From: Emydura subglobosa
Taxonomy: Eukaryota > Chordata > Testudines > Chelidae
Reading direction: 5' to 3'
DNA length: 64,000 nt
NCBI GenBank assembly: GCA_007922225.1
Contig: ML679961.1
Span: 11,109,762-11,173,761, forward strand
Numbering within the stretch: position 1 is the first letter of the stretch; each line of letters begins with the position of its first letter. Below are positions 46,730 through 58,359 of this stretch, in pieces. Both the position numbers and the translations under genes were made by a program. The notes under the pieces were generated by a model. It saw nothing but the letters and a program-made list of their open reading frames with translations. It ran no database searches and was not told the DNA's origin.

Positions 46730-49225
46730 ATTCCTGTGCTATTGGTCTCAGAGCTCTGCTGTCCTAATTCTGAATCAGCAGGGCTGAATGTCTTTTGCAG
46801 TGCCAGCTTTCAGTCTTCACTAATACCCTGTGATGAGTGCAAAGCAAGAAACTTATGGGTGACACATTCACCAGGTGACCCTAAGCAATGATGACATAAC
46901 TATGCATAGGCCTCATTCAGCAAACCAGAACCCACACATGCGATCAGCCAGCTAAGATGTCCCATTGAAATCAACGGGACTACCACATTAGTAATAATTA
47001 TTGGCAAAAGTGATAGGTCTGTGGGATCAGGCACCAAAAGTCCTCGGGCTTCTTCCAAACTGTCATTGCGCATCTCATTTGGGCACAGTTTGAAAGCCTT
47101 TGGTTTAAGTGTGCTGGCAATTCAAAGGTTTATCACAATCAGAGAGAGATGACAGATTATTAATATTAGCAAGGCAATTCAATAGCTCACCAGCAACAGA
47201 ATACAGTGTGAGTATATGCTAGAAAGACAGACCCTTGCACCAAACCAAGGAATAAATCCTATTTTATTAATTTCAAATATACTATTCTGATTCTCTAGAC
47301 ATAATAATAAAATTGGAAGCCCAGTCCTTATATTATTTTTCAGGGAAAACATCTTAGCTGTAATTGAATGTCAAATAATTATTTGCTTTCCTGATGTTTT
47401 ATTAACAAAGCTGGCAAGAGTGAAATAAACTGTCTACACTTTCTAATTCTGTAATTATGTAGTGCCTCTTCTTTATTGGATGAGAACGTCTGTGTTGATG
47501 CAACTTCTGTTCAGAGCTTGTCATGATGACAGCATGTCAGTGGTATGGTAAATCTCTTCCCATATTTGCAAATATTTTAAATACTCAACAATGAATTAGA
47601 CAGTTGAGAACCTTCTTTAGTACCTTAGTAAAAACAGAGCATCAGACTAGAAGAACTCAATGGCTGGCTAGCTCCATAGGACATATAATTACGTTTCATA
47701 GAACCTTACTGCAGGGGAGTTTGGGACAACTCTGCAAGCTTGCAGCTTCTCATCTGCCTCTCTCACTTTCTCTAGATGGTACTGCAGAGTTGTTTTCATT
47801 TTGAGCACAGGAAACGTAAACTCAATTTACATTTAAAGTTATTAGATTTATGATGCAACATTTACTGTGATATAACAACATCACTGATGTGGCATAATGG
47901 TTACAAATGGTTACAGCAACCTTAAATGGTTTGGCCGGTTTTCAAAAGAGACTAGTGATTTTGGGTTCCCAACCTAAGACAGTGTAAGGGGACCTCATGT
48001 ACAGAAACTGCTGAGCACACCCTCTACAAATCAGCCCCTTTCAAAGGATCTCAAGTTGAGCACCCAAAATCACTTCTGAAAGTGGCTTCTTCTCTCTCTC
48101 TTCCCCTTCCATTCTCTGTCTAAACAGGTGTATCACTTAAGCACAACTGAACCAAAAAACATGTTCTGTTAAATGGGGTAATGAAAGAAAGGCATCAGGA
48201 ACTGACAAATAGAACCGGAAGGAGGGACTTTTATTAGCGAGTGAGAATCACCAAGTGACTATCCATTTATTTTGCATCCAGAGGACATGAAGCATCCGGG
48301 AATTGTTCTTGGAAATATCCATGGCTTTTAGAGAATGGAAGATTCTAGACAGTGAAGTAAAGACTAGGACAGAACTAGTACAAAGATGATGTAAAGGGCT
48401 GGAGAATCAGGCCCTTAAAATATAAAGGGAATTGGTACAGACTGTGTTGTGTCCTGATATGGCTTCAGGAAATTAAGAATTGAGTCCTTGTGAAGTGGAC
48501 TACGCTGGAATCCAAGCCACAAAGTTCTGATCCAAACTTCCATAAAGGTTGGGGGTGTTTAGATGCAGGATTTTGGTTTAGGCCAAAGAGCTGCTCTCTT
48601 TACTGCCAGAATTGATGGCCTTGGTTAGCCAAGAGAAGATTTACTGCCTCAGTTTCATCTGAGCATATGTGTGATTTTTAATTTTTTTTTTATCTGATGC
48701 CAAGGGAATCTTACCGATGTAAAAGTTCAAGCTATGTTCACTTAGTAATGAAAAAATCAGGGGCCAGATTCTCAGATGGTGGAAATCAACATTGCTCTAC
48801 TGAAGCCAATGGATGAAGTTACAAGTGAAAGCCAATGGGGCTAAAAGGGAGCTGCACAGAACATGTGCAGCCCTGTTGAAGGCAAAGAATTTCTGCATGG
48901 CTGGAAGAGTCTGCCCAGGCTGACCTGATTGCAGGATCCCTTTTATTTTACATACGCTGCACCACAGAATCCCGACTTGGACTCACAGCCTTGGACATGA
49001 TCGTGGCCCTGATCTTGGAAACACTTATGCATGGGAATAATTTTACTCGCACAACTAGCCCCATTGAAGACAACAATGCTTGAGGGTGGGCAGGACTGGG
49101 GTCTCTCTGATCCATGTGAGCTTAATCCTTACCCCTTTTTCTGCAGGTAAACTGCAGAAATTGGCTCATTTTTTCAAAAAATAATTTTGGGAGTTAAAAA
49201 GAAAAATTAGAAGTAGTCAGGAATG
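46730..49225. other. Stretch with no recognised gene
   Basis: Mostly A/T-rich unique sequence. It contains one copy of the 'ttttgggttcccaa...' family (47935-48085) and a palindromic-family phrase near 48765-48830 (gccagattctcagatggtgg). Confidence 0.35.
47935..48085. repeat. 'ttttcaaaag...gcacccaaaatcac' interspersed repeat
   Basis: 'ggttttcaaaagagactag', 'gtgattttgggttcccaacc' on the left and 'gagcacccaaaatcacttc' on the right give partial inverted symmetry. It is the same family as 33373-33535. Confidence 0.45.
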
Positions 49226-49229
49226 ATAG

Positions 49230-49508
49230 CGGTGGCAGATGACAGAACAAGGAGCAATGGTCTCAAGTTGCAGTGGTGGAGGGCTAGGTTGGATATTAGG
49301 AAAAGCTTTTTCACTAGAAGGGTGGTGAAGCATGGGAATGGGTTACCTAGGGAGGTGGTGGAATCTCCATCCTTAGAGGTTTTTAAGGCCCAGCTTCACA
49401 AAGCCCTGGCTGGGATGATTTAGTTGGGCTTGGTCCTGCTTTGAGCAGGGGGTTGGACTAGATACCTCCTGAGGTCCCTTCCAACCCTAATCTTCTATGG
49501 TTCCATGA
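49230..49508 (+). mobile_element. CR1 LINE 3' end fragment
   Basis: It encodes the conserved ORF2 end [20 protein letters not shown] and [20 protein letters not shown] over 49223-49423. It continues to the CR1 tail 'cccttccaaccctaatcttc'. It is 5' truncated. Confidence 0.95.
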
Positions 49509-50059
49509 TAGAACTCTCCACTGGAAAACAATAATTCCTACACAAATTATTTGAAAAGGCAAATATCAATTTAAAAAAAAATCCTTGAAATGTAGACATT
49601 CAAAACTTCACCGTTAAATACTGTCCAATCTTTTCTGCACAAGTCTTCTCTAAACTTCATATAATCCTTCCTAATACCTTTCAGTGTAAGTCTCTCTTAC
49701 ACTCGACATTCGATTAGCAAGACAATAAAGATAGCCCAGCAAAGTCTACTGAACAGCATTAGGAGATTAGAAAAGGATTAACTGGTAATTATACCAAGAA
49801 AGTTTTAGCATCGTGCAATCACCATGATCAGGCTGATTTTTAATATTCTCCCAGAGTCCGAGGTGGGCAGCCTTACTCAGATTGAGCAGTACCCCACTCC
49901 ATGAATAGTCCCATGGAGTAAAGTGTTACTCAGTGGGAGCAAGGGTGTCAGGATCTGACTCCTACTCTCATGGCTAAGGGCTGGCCTTCCCATGCAAATT
50001 CCTTGGAAGAGGAAGCAGGGCTGTGCATTGTGTGTGTGACGCTTCCCAGGAGCAGCCGA

Positions 50060-51110
50060 CACTGAGCGGCACCTTGCCACCATCTTCCTTTAACATGAAG
50101 AAGCCTCGTCTGTGCCTACCAGGGGTCAGCTGTCTGACTCCATCAGCCACGTGCTACACAAGGCTCCGCTCTCTGCCCACATAAGCGCCACTCTCCCTCT
50201 GCAGGCTGGCGATAGGCACACCCTGAGCTTCTGAGCGGCTCTTGGGGGCATCCAGCCCCTGGTGCACCGGAGACTCACAGAAGTCACAGGTGTGTTACTC
50301 CAAAGCATGCTATACCTCAGTTTACCAGTCCCACCACAGGGTCACTGCTCCGCTTCACGTACTGCTTTGTTCATAGTGAAAACAAGAATAAGTTTATTTA
50401 ACCAAGACTAGAGATTCAAGAAGGAGCATGTAGAATTAATGGAAACAGCTACATATCAAATAAACTCATCACACACACTCAGAGCCTGGCTTTAACAAAC
50501 AAAATATTTTCATGTCCTATCGAGTTTCTCTCATCCCAGTCTTTCCCCCCAGTGTTGTACACCCTGGCTGGCTGTGACCCTCCATTCATAAGACTTTCAT
50601 GCTGGCAACTTGCCTCCTAGGTAAAGATACAGGTACACCCTGTTTCTGTAGATATATTCCAACAATCCATGGTCTGTATCTGTGAACAGGACACCCGCCA
50701 ACCATCCCTGGCTGGTGGTTTTTTCCTGCAGGCGTCTTTCTTGTCGATTTTGTAAACTCTGATTAGCTGCTGGCTCACATTCTGAGACGCACAATACAGA
50801 CTGGTCAGCCAGGGACAGAAAGATCTCCTACCCTCGGCCTGAATAGAACCTGTTCATCACCTTCTGGTGACCTGTCTTAACTTACATAGTTTTCATTACA
50901 GATACGTAACTCCTTAAATATCATCTGCACATACATCTCGCAGTGATTAGGATGACCAGGGTGTTACTGACTATTGGTAGAGATCTCACACGCCATCCTT
51001 TGGTGCACTATTATGCAGACGTTAGACCCAGGGGATCCCTGTAAACCCTTATGTATCCCTTATGCCCTCTGCCAGTTAGCACCCAGAGGTCCCTGGGTCA
51101 CAGTGTGTCT
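50060..51110 (-). mobile_element. Possible LTR-retroelement-derived sequence, low confidence
   Basis: The wording ('gttttcattacagatacgtaa', 'gcagtgattaggatgaccag', 'cacccagaggtccctgggtc') recalls an LTR-type interspersed repeat of turtles on the minus strand. I cannot define a TATA box, polyadenylation signal or ends. Confidence 0.3.
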
Positions 51111-51717
51111 ATAATATGAATGTGGCATGGGCTGATGGCAAAAGGCAAGGCAGGTTTTTCCCGGATGGAACAGGCTTTACATTTCTTTACTGTGACAACC
51201 CCCACTTTGAAGCACAGTTTTATGCTGATAGCAAGGAAAACTTGCCTCTCAAAAAAATCCCCTTTGTACAAGACGCACGAAAGGGCCTCCTTGCTCTTTA
51301 TCCTTGGGCTGGAATCCTGCCTCCTTTGTAGTACTGTAATTCAGGTGCTTTTTCCAGGGATGAGACAAAGCAATTCTCAGGCGCAAAGGCAGTGAATCTG
51401 CTTCACAAGCACTTCTTCTGCATAATAGCTGGAAAGGCCTCTGCCAACCCATCTGTCCCCAAGGATGCAAGAAGTACAACAGATCCGACAGCCCAGCCCC
51501 TCACCAGCCCTTCCCATCTGCTCGCACACAGGGAGCTCCCTCATAGCCGGGCACCACGGTACACATTCCAGGGTTTGGACACTCATATTCTCACTCCATC
51601 GCTTATTTGTGCTTAATGGCGAGTACTGCTATGTGCTGGGCTTGAGCCTAAAGACAGTATTTACTTCTAAAAAAAAATGTGTGACCAGAAGTTTCACTTT
51701 GAAATTGCTTGGCTTGA

Positions 51718-51768
51718 AGATAGGAATTGCCAGATCGGATCAGAGCAGGACTCCATCTGGCCCTATAG
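51718..51768 (-). mobile_element. CR1 3' end piece, left half of an interrupted copy
   Basis: 'aggaattgccagatcggatc' followed by 'gactccatctggccctatag' is a minus-strand CR1 3' end. It resumes at 51901 after an inserted CR1. Confidence 0.6.
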
Positions 51769-51900
51769 GTTTTTAAGGCCCGGCTTGACAAAGCCCTGGC
51801 TAGGATGATTTAGGGGTTGGTCCTGCTTTGAGCAGGGCGTTGGACTAGATGACCTCCTGAGGTTCCCTTCTAACCCTAATCTTCTATGATTCTATGATTC
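51769..51900 (+). mobile_element. CR1 LINE 3' end fragment nested in another CR1
   Basis: 'gtttttaaggcccggcttg', 'caaagccctggctaggatg', 'ggactagatgacctcctgag' and the tail 'cttctatgattctatgattc'. It sits between two halves of a minus-strand CR1 end. Confidence 0.93.
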
Positions 51901-51945
51901 CAGCACTGGCCAGCACCAGATGCTGGCATAGACAGTTATGGAATA
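51901..51945 (-). mobile_element. CR1 3' end piece, right half of an interrupted copy
   Basis: 'cagcactggccagcaccag' followed by 'atgctggcatagac' is the continuation of the minus-strand CR1 3' end interrupted at 51768. Confidence 0.55.
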
Positions 51946-51949
51946 ACCT

Positions 51950-53803
51950 CATAAGAACGACCATACTGGGTCAGACCAATGGTCCATCTAGCCCAGTATC
52001 CTGTCTTCCAGCAATGGCCAATGCCAGGTGCTTCAGAGGGAATGAAAAGAACAGGTAATCATCAAGTGATTCATCCCATTGGCCATTCCCAGCCTCTTGC
52101 AAACAGCAATCCTTGCCTATCCTGGCGAATAGCCATTGACGGACCTATTCTCCATGAATTTATCTAGTTCTTTTTTGAACACCGTTATAGTCCTGGCCTT
52201 CACACCATCCTCTGGCAAGAAGTTCCACAGGTTGACTATGCGTTATGTGAAGAAATACTTCCTTTTGTTTGTTTTAAGCCTGCTGCCTATTAATTTCATT
52301 TGGTGACCCCCTAGTTTTTGTGTTATGAGAAGGAGTAAATAACACTTCCTTATTTACTTTCTCCACACCAGTCATGATTTTATAGACCTCTGTCCTATTT
52401 CCCTTTAGTCGTCTCTTTTCCAAGCTGAAAAGTCCCAGTCTTATTAATCTCTCCTCATATGGAAGCTGTTCCATACCCCTCATCATTTTAGTTACCCTTT
52501 TCTTTACCTTTTCCAATTCCAATATATCTTTTTTAAGATGGGGCAATCAGATCTGCACGCAGTATTCAAGATAAGGGCATACAATGGATTTATAAACAGG
52601 CAATGCGATATTTTGTCTTATTATCTATCCCTTTTCTAATGATTCCCAAAGTTCTGTTCGCTTTTTTGGCTACCGCTGCACATTGAGTGGATGTTTTCAG
52701 AGAACTATCCCCAATGACCCCAAGATCCCTTTCTTGAGTGGTAACAGCTAATTTAGACCCCATCATTTTATATGTATAGTTGGGATTATGGTCTCCAATG
52801 TATATTACTTTGCATTGATCAACACTGAATTTCAGCTGCCATTTTGTTACCCAGTCACCCAGTTTTGTGAGATCCCTTTGTAACTCTTCACAGTCTGCTT
52901 TGGATTTAAGTATCTTGAGTAGTTTTGTATCTTCTGCACATTTTGCCACCTCAGTGTTTACTTCTTTTCCCAGGTCATTTATGAATATGTTGAACAGCAC
53001 TGGTCCCAGTACAGACCCCTGAGGGACATCACTATTTACCTCTCCCCATTCTAAAAACTGACTATTTATTCCTACCCTTTGTTTCCTATCTTTTAACCAG
53101 TTACTGATCCAGGAGAGGACCTTCCCTCTTATCCCATGGCAGCTTACTTTGCTTAAGAGCCTTTGGTGAGGAACCTTGTCAAAGACTTTCTGAAAATCTA
53201 AGTACACTATATCCACTGGATCACCCTTGTCCACATGCTTGTTAACCCCCTCAAAGAATTCTAGTAGACTGGTGAGGCATGATTTGCATTTATAAAAACC
53301 ATGTTGACTCTTCCCCCAACAAATCGTATTCATCTATGTGTCTGATAATTCTGTTCTTTATTATAGTTTCAACCAATTTGCCTGGTACTGAAGTTAAGCT
53401 TACCGGCCTGTAATTGTCGGAATCGCCTCTGGAGCCTATTTAAAAAATTGGTGTCACATTAGCTATCTTCCAGTCATCTGGTACAAAGGCTGATTTAAAT
53501 GACAAGTTACATACCACAGTTAGTAGTTCTGCAATTTCACATTTGCGTTCCTTCAGAACACTTGGGTGAATACCATCTGGTCCTGATGACTTATTACTAT
53601 TTAAATGTATCAGTTAGTTGCAAAACCTCCTCTACTGACACCTTAATCTGGGACAGTTCCTCGTATCTGTCACCTAGAAAGAACGGCTCAGATTTGGGAT
53701 TCTCTCTCACATCCTCAGCCGTGAAGACCGATGCAAAGAGTTTTAGTTTCTCCGCAATAGCCTTATCTTCCTTGAGTGCCCCTTTAGCACCTCAATCGTC
53801 CAA
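51950..53803 (-). mobile_element. CR1 LINE, long minus-strand copy with RT domain
   Basis: The 3' end lies at the low coordinate (cgaccatactgggtcagacc). The minus-strand open frame 52590-53333 (247 codons) spans the reverse transcriptase: SQHGFYKCKSCLTSLLEFFE, VDIVYLDFQKVFDKVPHQ with the first catalytic aspartate, WISNWLKDRKQRVGIN, and DVPQGSVLGPVLFNIFINDL. The second catalytic box reads CAEDT instead of YADDT. It continues with LGDWVTKWQLKFSVDQCKV. The thumb continues in another frame (52274-52546, KVKKRVTKMMRGMEQLPYEE). The copy is thus largely readable but has a mutated active site and frame breaks. Confidence 0.95.
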
Positions 53804-53829
53804 AGGGAACGTTTCTTCCTAATCCTATT

Positions 53830-54210
53830 ACTTAAGCCTGCTCTGATATTCCCTGTGAAACAAGGGGGTTTAGATCCTTTCCTCAAACTCTTGGTGTTTA
53901 GAATCAAGTTGCACAGTTTATTTCTTTCCTTCCCACATCATAAAAAGAAGCTATTTTTCGGATGAAATATGGCAAACCATTTGTCCTGTCAGTTCACTCA
54001 TGGCCAAAGTGTGGCAGTTAATTCCTGGGTTGCACTGAGGGTGCTGCGCTGCATCCTCACCACATGAAAATGCTGTACTCAGCACACAAAGGGAGCATGC
54101 CCACGGTGCCAGCTCACACCAGGGCTCCTCTCTGTGGCTGGATAGCTGTTGTCAAGAGGGCAGAGGGATTACAAAGGTGTCTGGCCCTTGGATTTATCAC
54201 ATAAGGCTCC
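53830..54210. other. Stretch with no recognised feature
   Basis: The first 100 bases may still belong to the CR1 copy at lower similarity. The rest is unassigned. Confidence 0.3.
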
Positions 54211-54212
54211 TT

Positions 54213-54433
54213 TAATAATCATAATACCTAGCTCTTATACAGGATTTTTCATCCATAGGTCCCAAAGCGCTTTACAGAGGGCAGTATCAGCATCCCTTTT
54301 TACAGATGGGGAAACTGAGTCACAGAGTGGTGACGTGACTTGCCGAAGCTCACCCAGCAGGCCAGTGGCAGCTGGGACTGGAATTCAGGTCTTCTGAGTA
54401 CCACTCCAGTGCTGCATCCACTAGGCAACACTG
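54213..54433 (+). repeat. MIR/CORE-SINE
   Basis: 'tacctagctcttatacagg', 'ccaaagcgctttacagagg', 'tttttacagatggggaaac', 'tgacttgccgaagctcaccc', 'ggaattcaggtcttctgag' and 'gctgcatccactaggcaac' are in full MIR order. It is one of the most complete copies in the window. Confidence 0.9.
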
Positions 54434-54434
54434 C

Positions 54435-56100
54435 CTTCACTGCCAACACTGCAATCACAGCCTTGCGCTTTCCAGCCCACTGTGCAAGGGCTGGCCACCA
54501 CCTGTCTTTAACGTTCAGCTAGCGCTCTGAGCCTGTCAGAATGCCAGGGTGCCACTGGCCGGCAGCGTGACATGCCGCACACGCCCTTCTGTGCATGGTT
54601 CTGCCAGCTGTCCTCAGAACCCGGGCCTCCGGAAAGATGACGGCTTGTGTCTCTGTGAGCTGCCACCTACAAAACAACATTGGGCTGCTGCCTTTGTGAC
54701 CAGACTGATAACCCCTCGCAGCTCAAATCGCAGCTGTCCTGAACAGAGACGAGCGCGTGTGGGATATTGTAGGAGGAAGGTTCACTTTAAAGGCCCCCCC
54801 TCCCCCCATGCTGCTCTCTCTTACACACAGCACAGGGCATCAGAAGGCCCCAAGATTGCAGCACCCTTACTGCGTCTGCATTGTCCCTCCTGCCCCCATG
54901 GCTCAGGGCTAGTGCTGCATAATTTGGGGAGGGGGCAGGGAGGAAGCAGAGCAGCAGCCATGGCATGCTCCCTTTGGACACAGGCAATTATTGAAGCGGG
55001 AATACACCCACAAATGACCATAGTAACTTCCCCTGTGTGGCTGCAAGTCCCTTCCTGAGGGTATGTTCTTCTCCTGCACTGGGTGTGGGGGGCTGCGCTA
55101 CCATGGGGCAGCAGGAAGTCACGATAAGTGGCCCTGGGCCATTGCACAGAATGTCCTGCCTCTTGCAAGTGTCTCAAGGTCAATGTGGATCAGCAGGAGA
55201 CCTATGTGCTAGTTTAGGGGGCTGTGAGACACAACTCCGATTCTTTCATCCACCTCAGGGATTGCCAGTGGCCTAGATCTGCAATGGTTCCTTATCTGCA
55301 TGGCTTCCCCTGCGAGACCAGCCAAACATGGACCCTTTTATCCTACCCCCCACCAAGGCTTTTGATACAAAGAATGCCAGATTCAACTCCCTCTCTCTAC
55401 CGCCAATCCCCATCCTGACCAGCATTTTCAGGTTGCAAAAGCAAAGCAACTCTGGTGCGGTTTAGGAAACCCATCACCCAGCCCCCCTCCACTCATCCTA
55501 CTTACTGCACATGCAAACTGATCTCCTAAGGCTAAGCATGCAGTGTACATACCTCTGGGGAAATATGTTGTCTATTGTACCAGTATAGGCGATATGACTG
55601 CATGCAGATACTTAGGTAAATCTGAGCGGAGTTGTGCTATAGCACTTTCATCTATTTAGACAGAACCCTTTCTCCCAGGGACTGCCTCATAGCCCAGGGT
55701 TTTTCCCTCACTGACAGAGGACCCCACTTATTGCAATGCCCTGTACCCTTCCTTCTCCCTTCTAAATAAAGTTACTTCAGAGCCTCTGTCTACCTGTTAC
55801 CAGGAAAGGTGTCAATTAGAGGAAACAAGCTAGCCTGACTTCCAGTTTGTTTCCAAAAGCCATTACTGACGGCTTCACTCCACTCGTTCTTTTCTCTCCC
55901 CTTCTCTTTTATATATTCACTCACTCGTTCCATGATAGGTGTGTGGATGTTTCGTACAACATTCTATTCTCTGTGCCAAAAGCAGTAACGCGGGCACTGG
56001 GGAACAGTCCGTGGTATGCCCTCAGGCCCATCCAAAACCAGGGTTTTACCCTCATTAGCAAATCGGTCTTTAAACTGATTTAAATACAGTTGCAGCTAGA
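54435..56100. other. Stretch with no recognised gene
   Basis: Moderately GC-rich sequence with a 169-codon plus-strand frame (54549-55058) that has no recognisable domain and a composition (Cys, Pro, Ser, Arg) typical of chance frames. Confidence 0.35.
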
Positions 56101-56104
56101 CGAG

Positions 56105-56440
56105 CTCTTTCCTTGGCTTGACTAGCCAGCGTGCGTTTAAAAACACGACGCTTCGTTGCTCCACCCCTGGGCTTGGCGCAGATTGGGAGAGTGAAGGACG
56201 TTTCCAACGACCTTTGCGTTCCCAATATAGCCAGGGGCCTCCCAGCCTCTATAGTAAATTATAGCAGCCTCGAAGGCTGCTCTAGCTTACACCCTGGCTG
56301 CAGCGTTACCCCGGGAGATCGTCTGTTTAGGCGAGACTAGTTAAAATGCAGCCCCCTCCCACTGCACCCCTGCCACGTCCTTTGAGCCGGTGACTAGGAG
56401 GAGGGCTGCCGCAAAGCGGTACTAGCAGCTCTCCTGCAAG
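56105..56440. other. CpG-rich patch, possible promoter or relic
   Basis: By eye there are roughly 18 CpG dinucleotides in about 330 bases, in clusters such as 'gtgcgtttaaaaacacgacg', 'gacgtttccaacgacc' and 'agatcgtctgtttaggcgag'. The surroundings are CpG poor. No transcription start, coding frame or repeat identity could be assigned. Confidence 0.35.
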
Positions 56441-56508
56441 AGGAAGACACAGGGATCATGTCCAACCCCTCTATACAGCTCCACAGAACAGAGCAAGGCC
56501 GGCACTAC

Positions 56509-56807
56509 AGGGTCTGTCTGCACAGCATTTCGGAGCGAGCAGAAGTGAGCCTCCCAGCTCGTGTCAATGAACTTAGGTTAGCAGGGCTTGCACAAGCGCT
56601 CTAAAAATAGCTGTGAAGCCAGCTAGAAGTCGTGGCTCAGAAGCCCAGCCCCCACCCTAGACTTCAGAGCCCGCACTCCAGCCCGAGAGACAGCTTCAAA
56701 GCGCTGTCCGCACAGTTATTTTTAGAGCACTCTTGCGAGCCCTGCTAGCATGACTTTGTTGAGCTGGGCTCGGCTCTCACTCCCTCCAAAACATGGACAG
56801 ACAGACC
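56509..56807. mobile_element. Foldback MITE with about 100-bp inverted arms
   Basis: The left end ggtctgtctg mirrors the right end cagacagacc. Deeper in the arms, 'gcagggcttgcacaagcgc' and 'tctaaaaatagctgtg' mirror 'cagttatttttagagca' and 'ctcttgcgagccctgct'. The spacer between the arms is about 80 bases. The ends resemble the element at 22381-22650, suggesting a related hAT-type family. No coding capacity. Confidence 0.78.
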
Positions 56808-56809
56808 TC

Positions 56810-57890
56810 CAGAGCCCACAGTCCAGAGCGCATTTTTAAAAATACTTTTACAACAGTTTGGCTCTGTCCTCTTTGGCTGACGGCACGGCGTTGGAAACTC
56901 TCGTTTTATTAGCACCACTGCTCGTTTATTATTTGGCTGAGCAGCGACAGAGTGCGTGGGGCTGTAGAGAGCGAGGAGCGGTGAAGGGGCCCTGGCCCCT
57001 GATCTCAGGCAAGTTAAAATCTAAGGGCCAAATTCTGTCTTGATTGATGCCCTAAGTTATCCCTCTGGGTTTAGGAAAGCTGGTTTTGATCAGATTTAAA
57101 CACGGCGAACGCCTGCATTAGAGGGGTGCGTAGAAAATTCACGCTGACTTGACTGTTCTTTCCTCAGAAAAGCTTAGAGTAATATAAAATGGTGCCAAGC
57201 ACTTCGTCTGGCTCATGAGCTGCAGAAAGACTTCCTGAAGGAAAAGCCGGCAGCTCTTGGACCAATACAGGGAATTGTTTTTGGACAAACACTACGTGAA
57301 AACTCATTGGTCCCCAATATGCTACATTTTGTACCTCAGAGCTCAGGATAACATGCAGCAGCAATATGGAGATTGCTACAAATACCATAAAAATGTGTTC
57401 TTTGCCGCTTTTATGCCTTTTTAACTCTCTATCCGCGCTGCCCGAATTACAGGATCAGTTTAATTACAAAAAATGTGTCTTAAATACAGCTGTGGAAGGT
57501 TCCAAAAACTCCAGCTTGTCAGAAGCCTGGACATATTTTCCATTTTGGCTGATCTCAGATGATGAGACTGTGTCCCTTTACAGTGCAGACAGCCGCCTTC
57601 CCAAATGTCCCGTTTGTATTTCTCTCTCCATCTGCCAGTGCAACTGGAACTCTGCTCGTCAAAATCCTTCCTCAAAGTGTGCTTCTCCTGCAAGGTCTAT
57701 GTGCACAATCCAAGTTTAAATAAAAAAGCAAAGCAATATTAAAAAACCAAAGAGCCTTCCACACTGCACTGAGGTTTGACCATCACCCGTCATAATCCAG
57801 TTCCAGTATATCATGCATCCCTATTCTTCCAGGCCCACCCTACCACTCCTATGCATGCAAAGAGTGCCACTGACTTTAACAGGACTGTTT
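56810..57890. other. Stretch with no recognised gene
   Basis: A 117-codon plus-strand frame (57366-57719) and its antisense shadow have no recognisable domain. Nothing else is assigned. Confidence 0.35.
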
Positions 57891-57894
57891 AAGG
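57887..57894. repeat. Left 8-bp target duplication of hAT element
   Basis: gtttaagg at the left of the element pairs with gcttaagg at 58347-58354 (seven of eight identical), the length expected for hAT insertion. Confidence 0.7.
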
Positions 57895-58346
57895 CAGTGG
57901 TTCCCAACCCGTGGCCCGCGGAGGCTTTCAAAGGCTTTCAAAGGGCTTGTCATGGGGCTAAAAGACCGGTGCCGGCTACCTTCCCCTGGCTGTAGCAGGG
58001 AGCATGGATAAGCACTCTGCTGGGTCCATAGGTGCTGGGGTCCCTGCTGGAGCCAGAGGAAGGGGAGCACTGATCTCCCATCCCCTGGCTGCAGAAGGGA
58101 GCCACTGCCTAGGGACCCAGGTGGAGCGCACGGGGCTACAGGACACGTGCAGTTTCCCTGCTGCAGCCAGGGGGCCAGAAGATCAGTGAGGAGGGAGGCA
58201 GCCTTCTCGCTGAACTCCTTCTGTCTGGCTGCAGTGGGGGGCAAGGGGGGGCGACACAGGGATGGCTGCTGGCAGAGACTGGTGGCCCTTCAGGGTTGTA
58301 ACAATGATAGCTGTGGCCCTCGAGCTAAAAAGGTTGGGAACCATTG
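57895..58346. mobile_element. Nonautonomous hAT DNA transposon
   Basis: 452 bp with 15-bp inverted ends (cagtggttcccaacc and the inverse of ggttgggaaccattg) and an 8-bp flanking duplication. The interior is GC rich, built from words such as 'ctggctgcagaagggagcc' and 'ctgctgcagccagggggcc', with no transposase. Open frames on both strands here are by-products of that composition. Confidence 0.88.
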
Positions 58347-58354
58347 GCTTAAGG
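58347..58354. repeat. Right 8-bp target duplication of hAT element
   Basis: gcttaagg, matching gtttaagg at 57887-57894 except for one base. Confidence 0.7.
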
Positions 58355-58359
58355 CAATG

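Noticed and set aside
54549..55058. 169-codon plus-strand open frame
   Set aside because: It has GC-biased composition and antisense frames of similar length, and no family resemblance.
56858..57043. 61-codon frame beginning MALSSLADGTALETLVLLAP, considered as a small secreted or membrane peptide
   Set aside because: It is short and unsupported by any signal, and it lies between a MITE and unassigned sequence.
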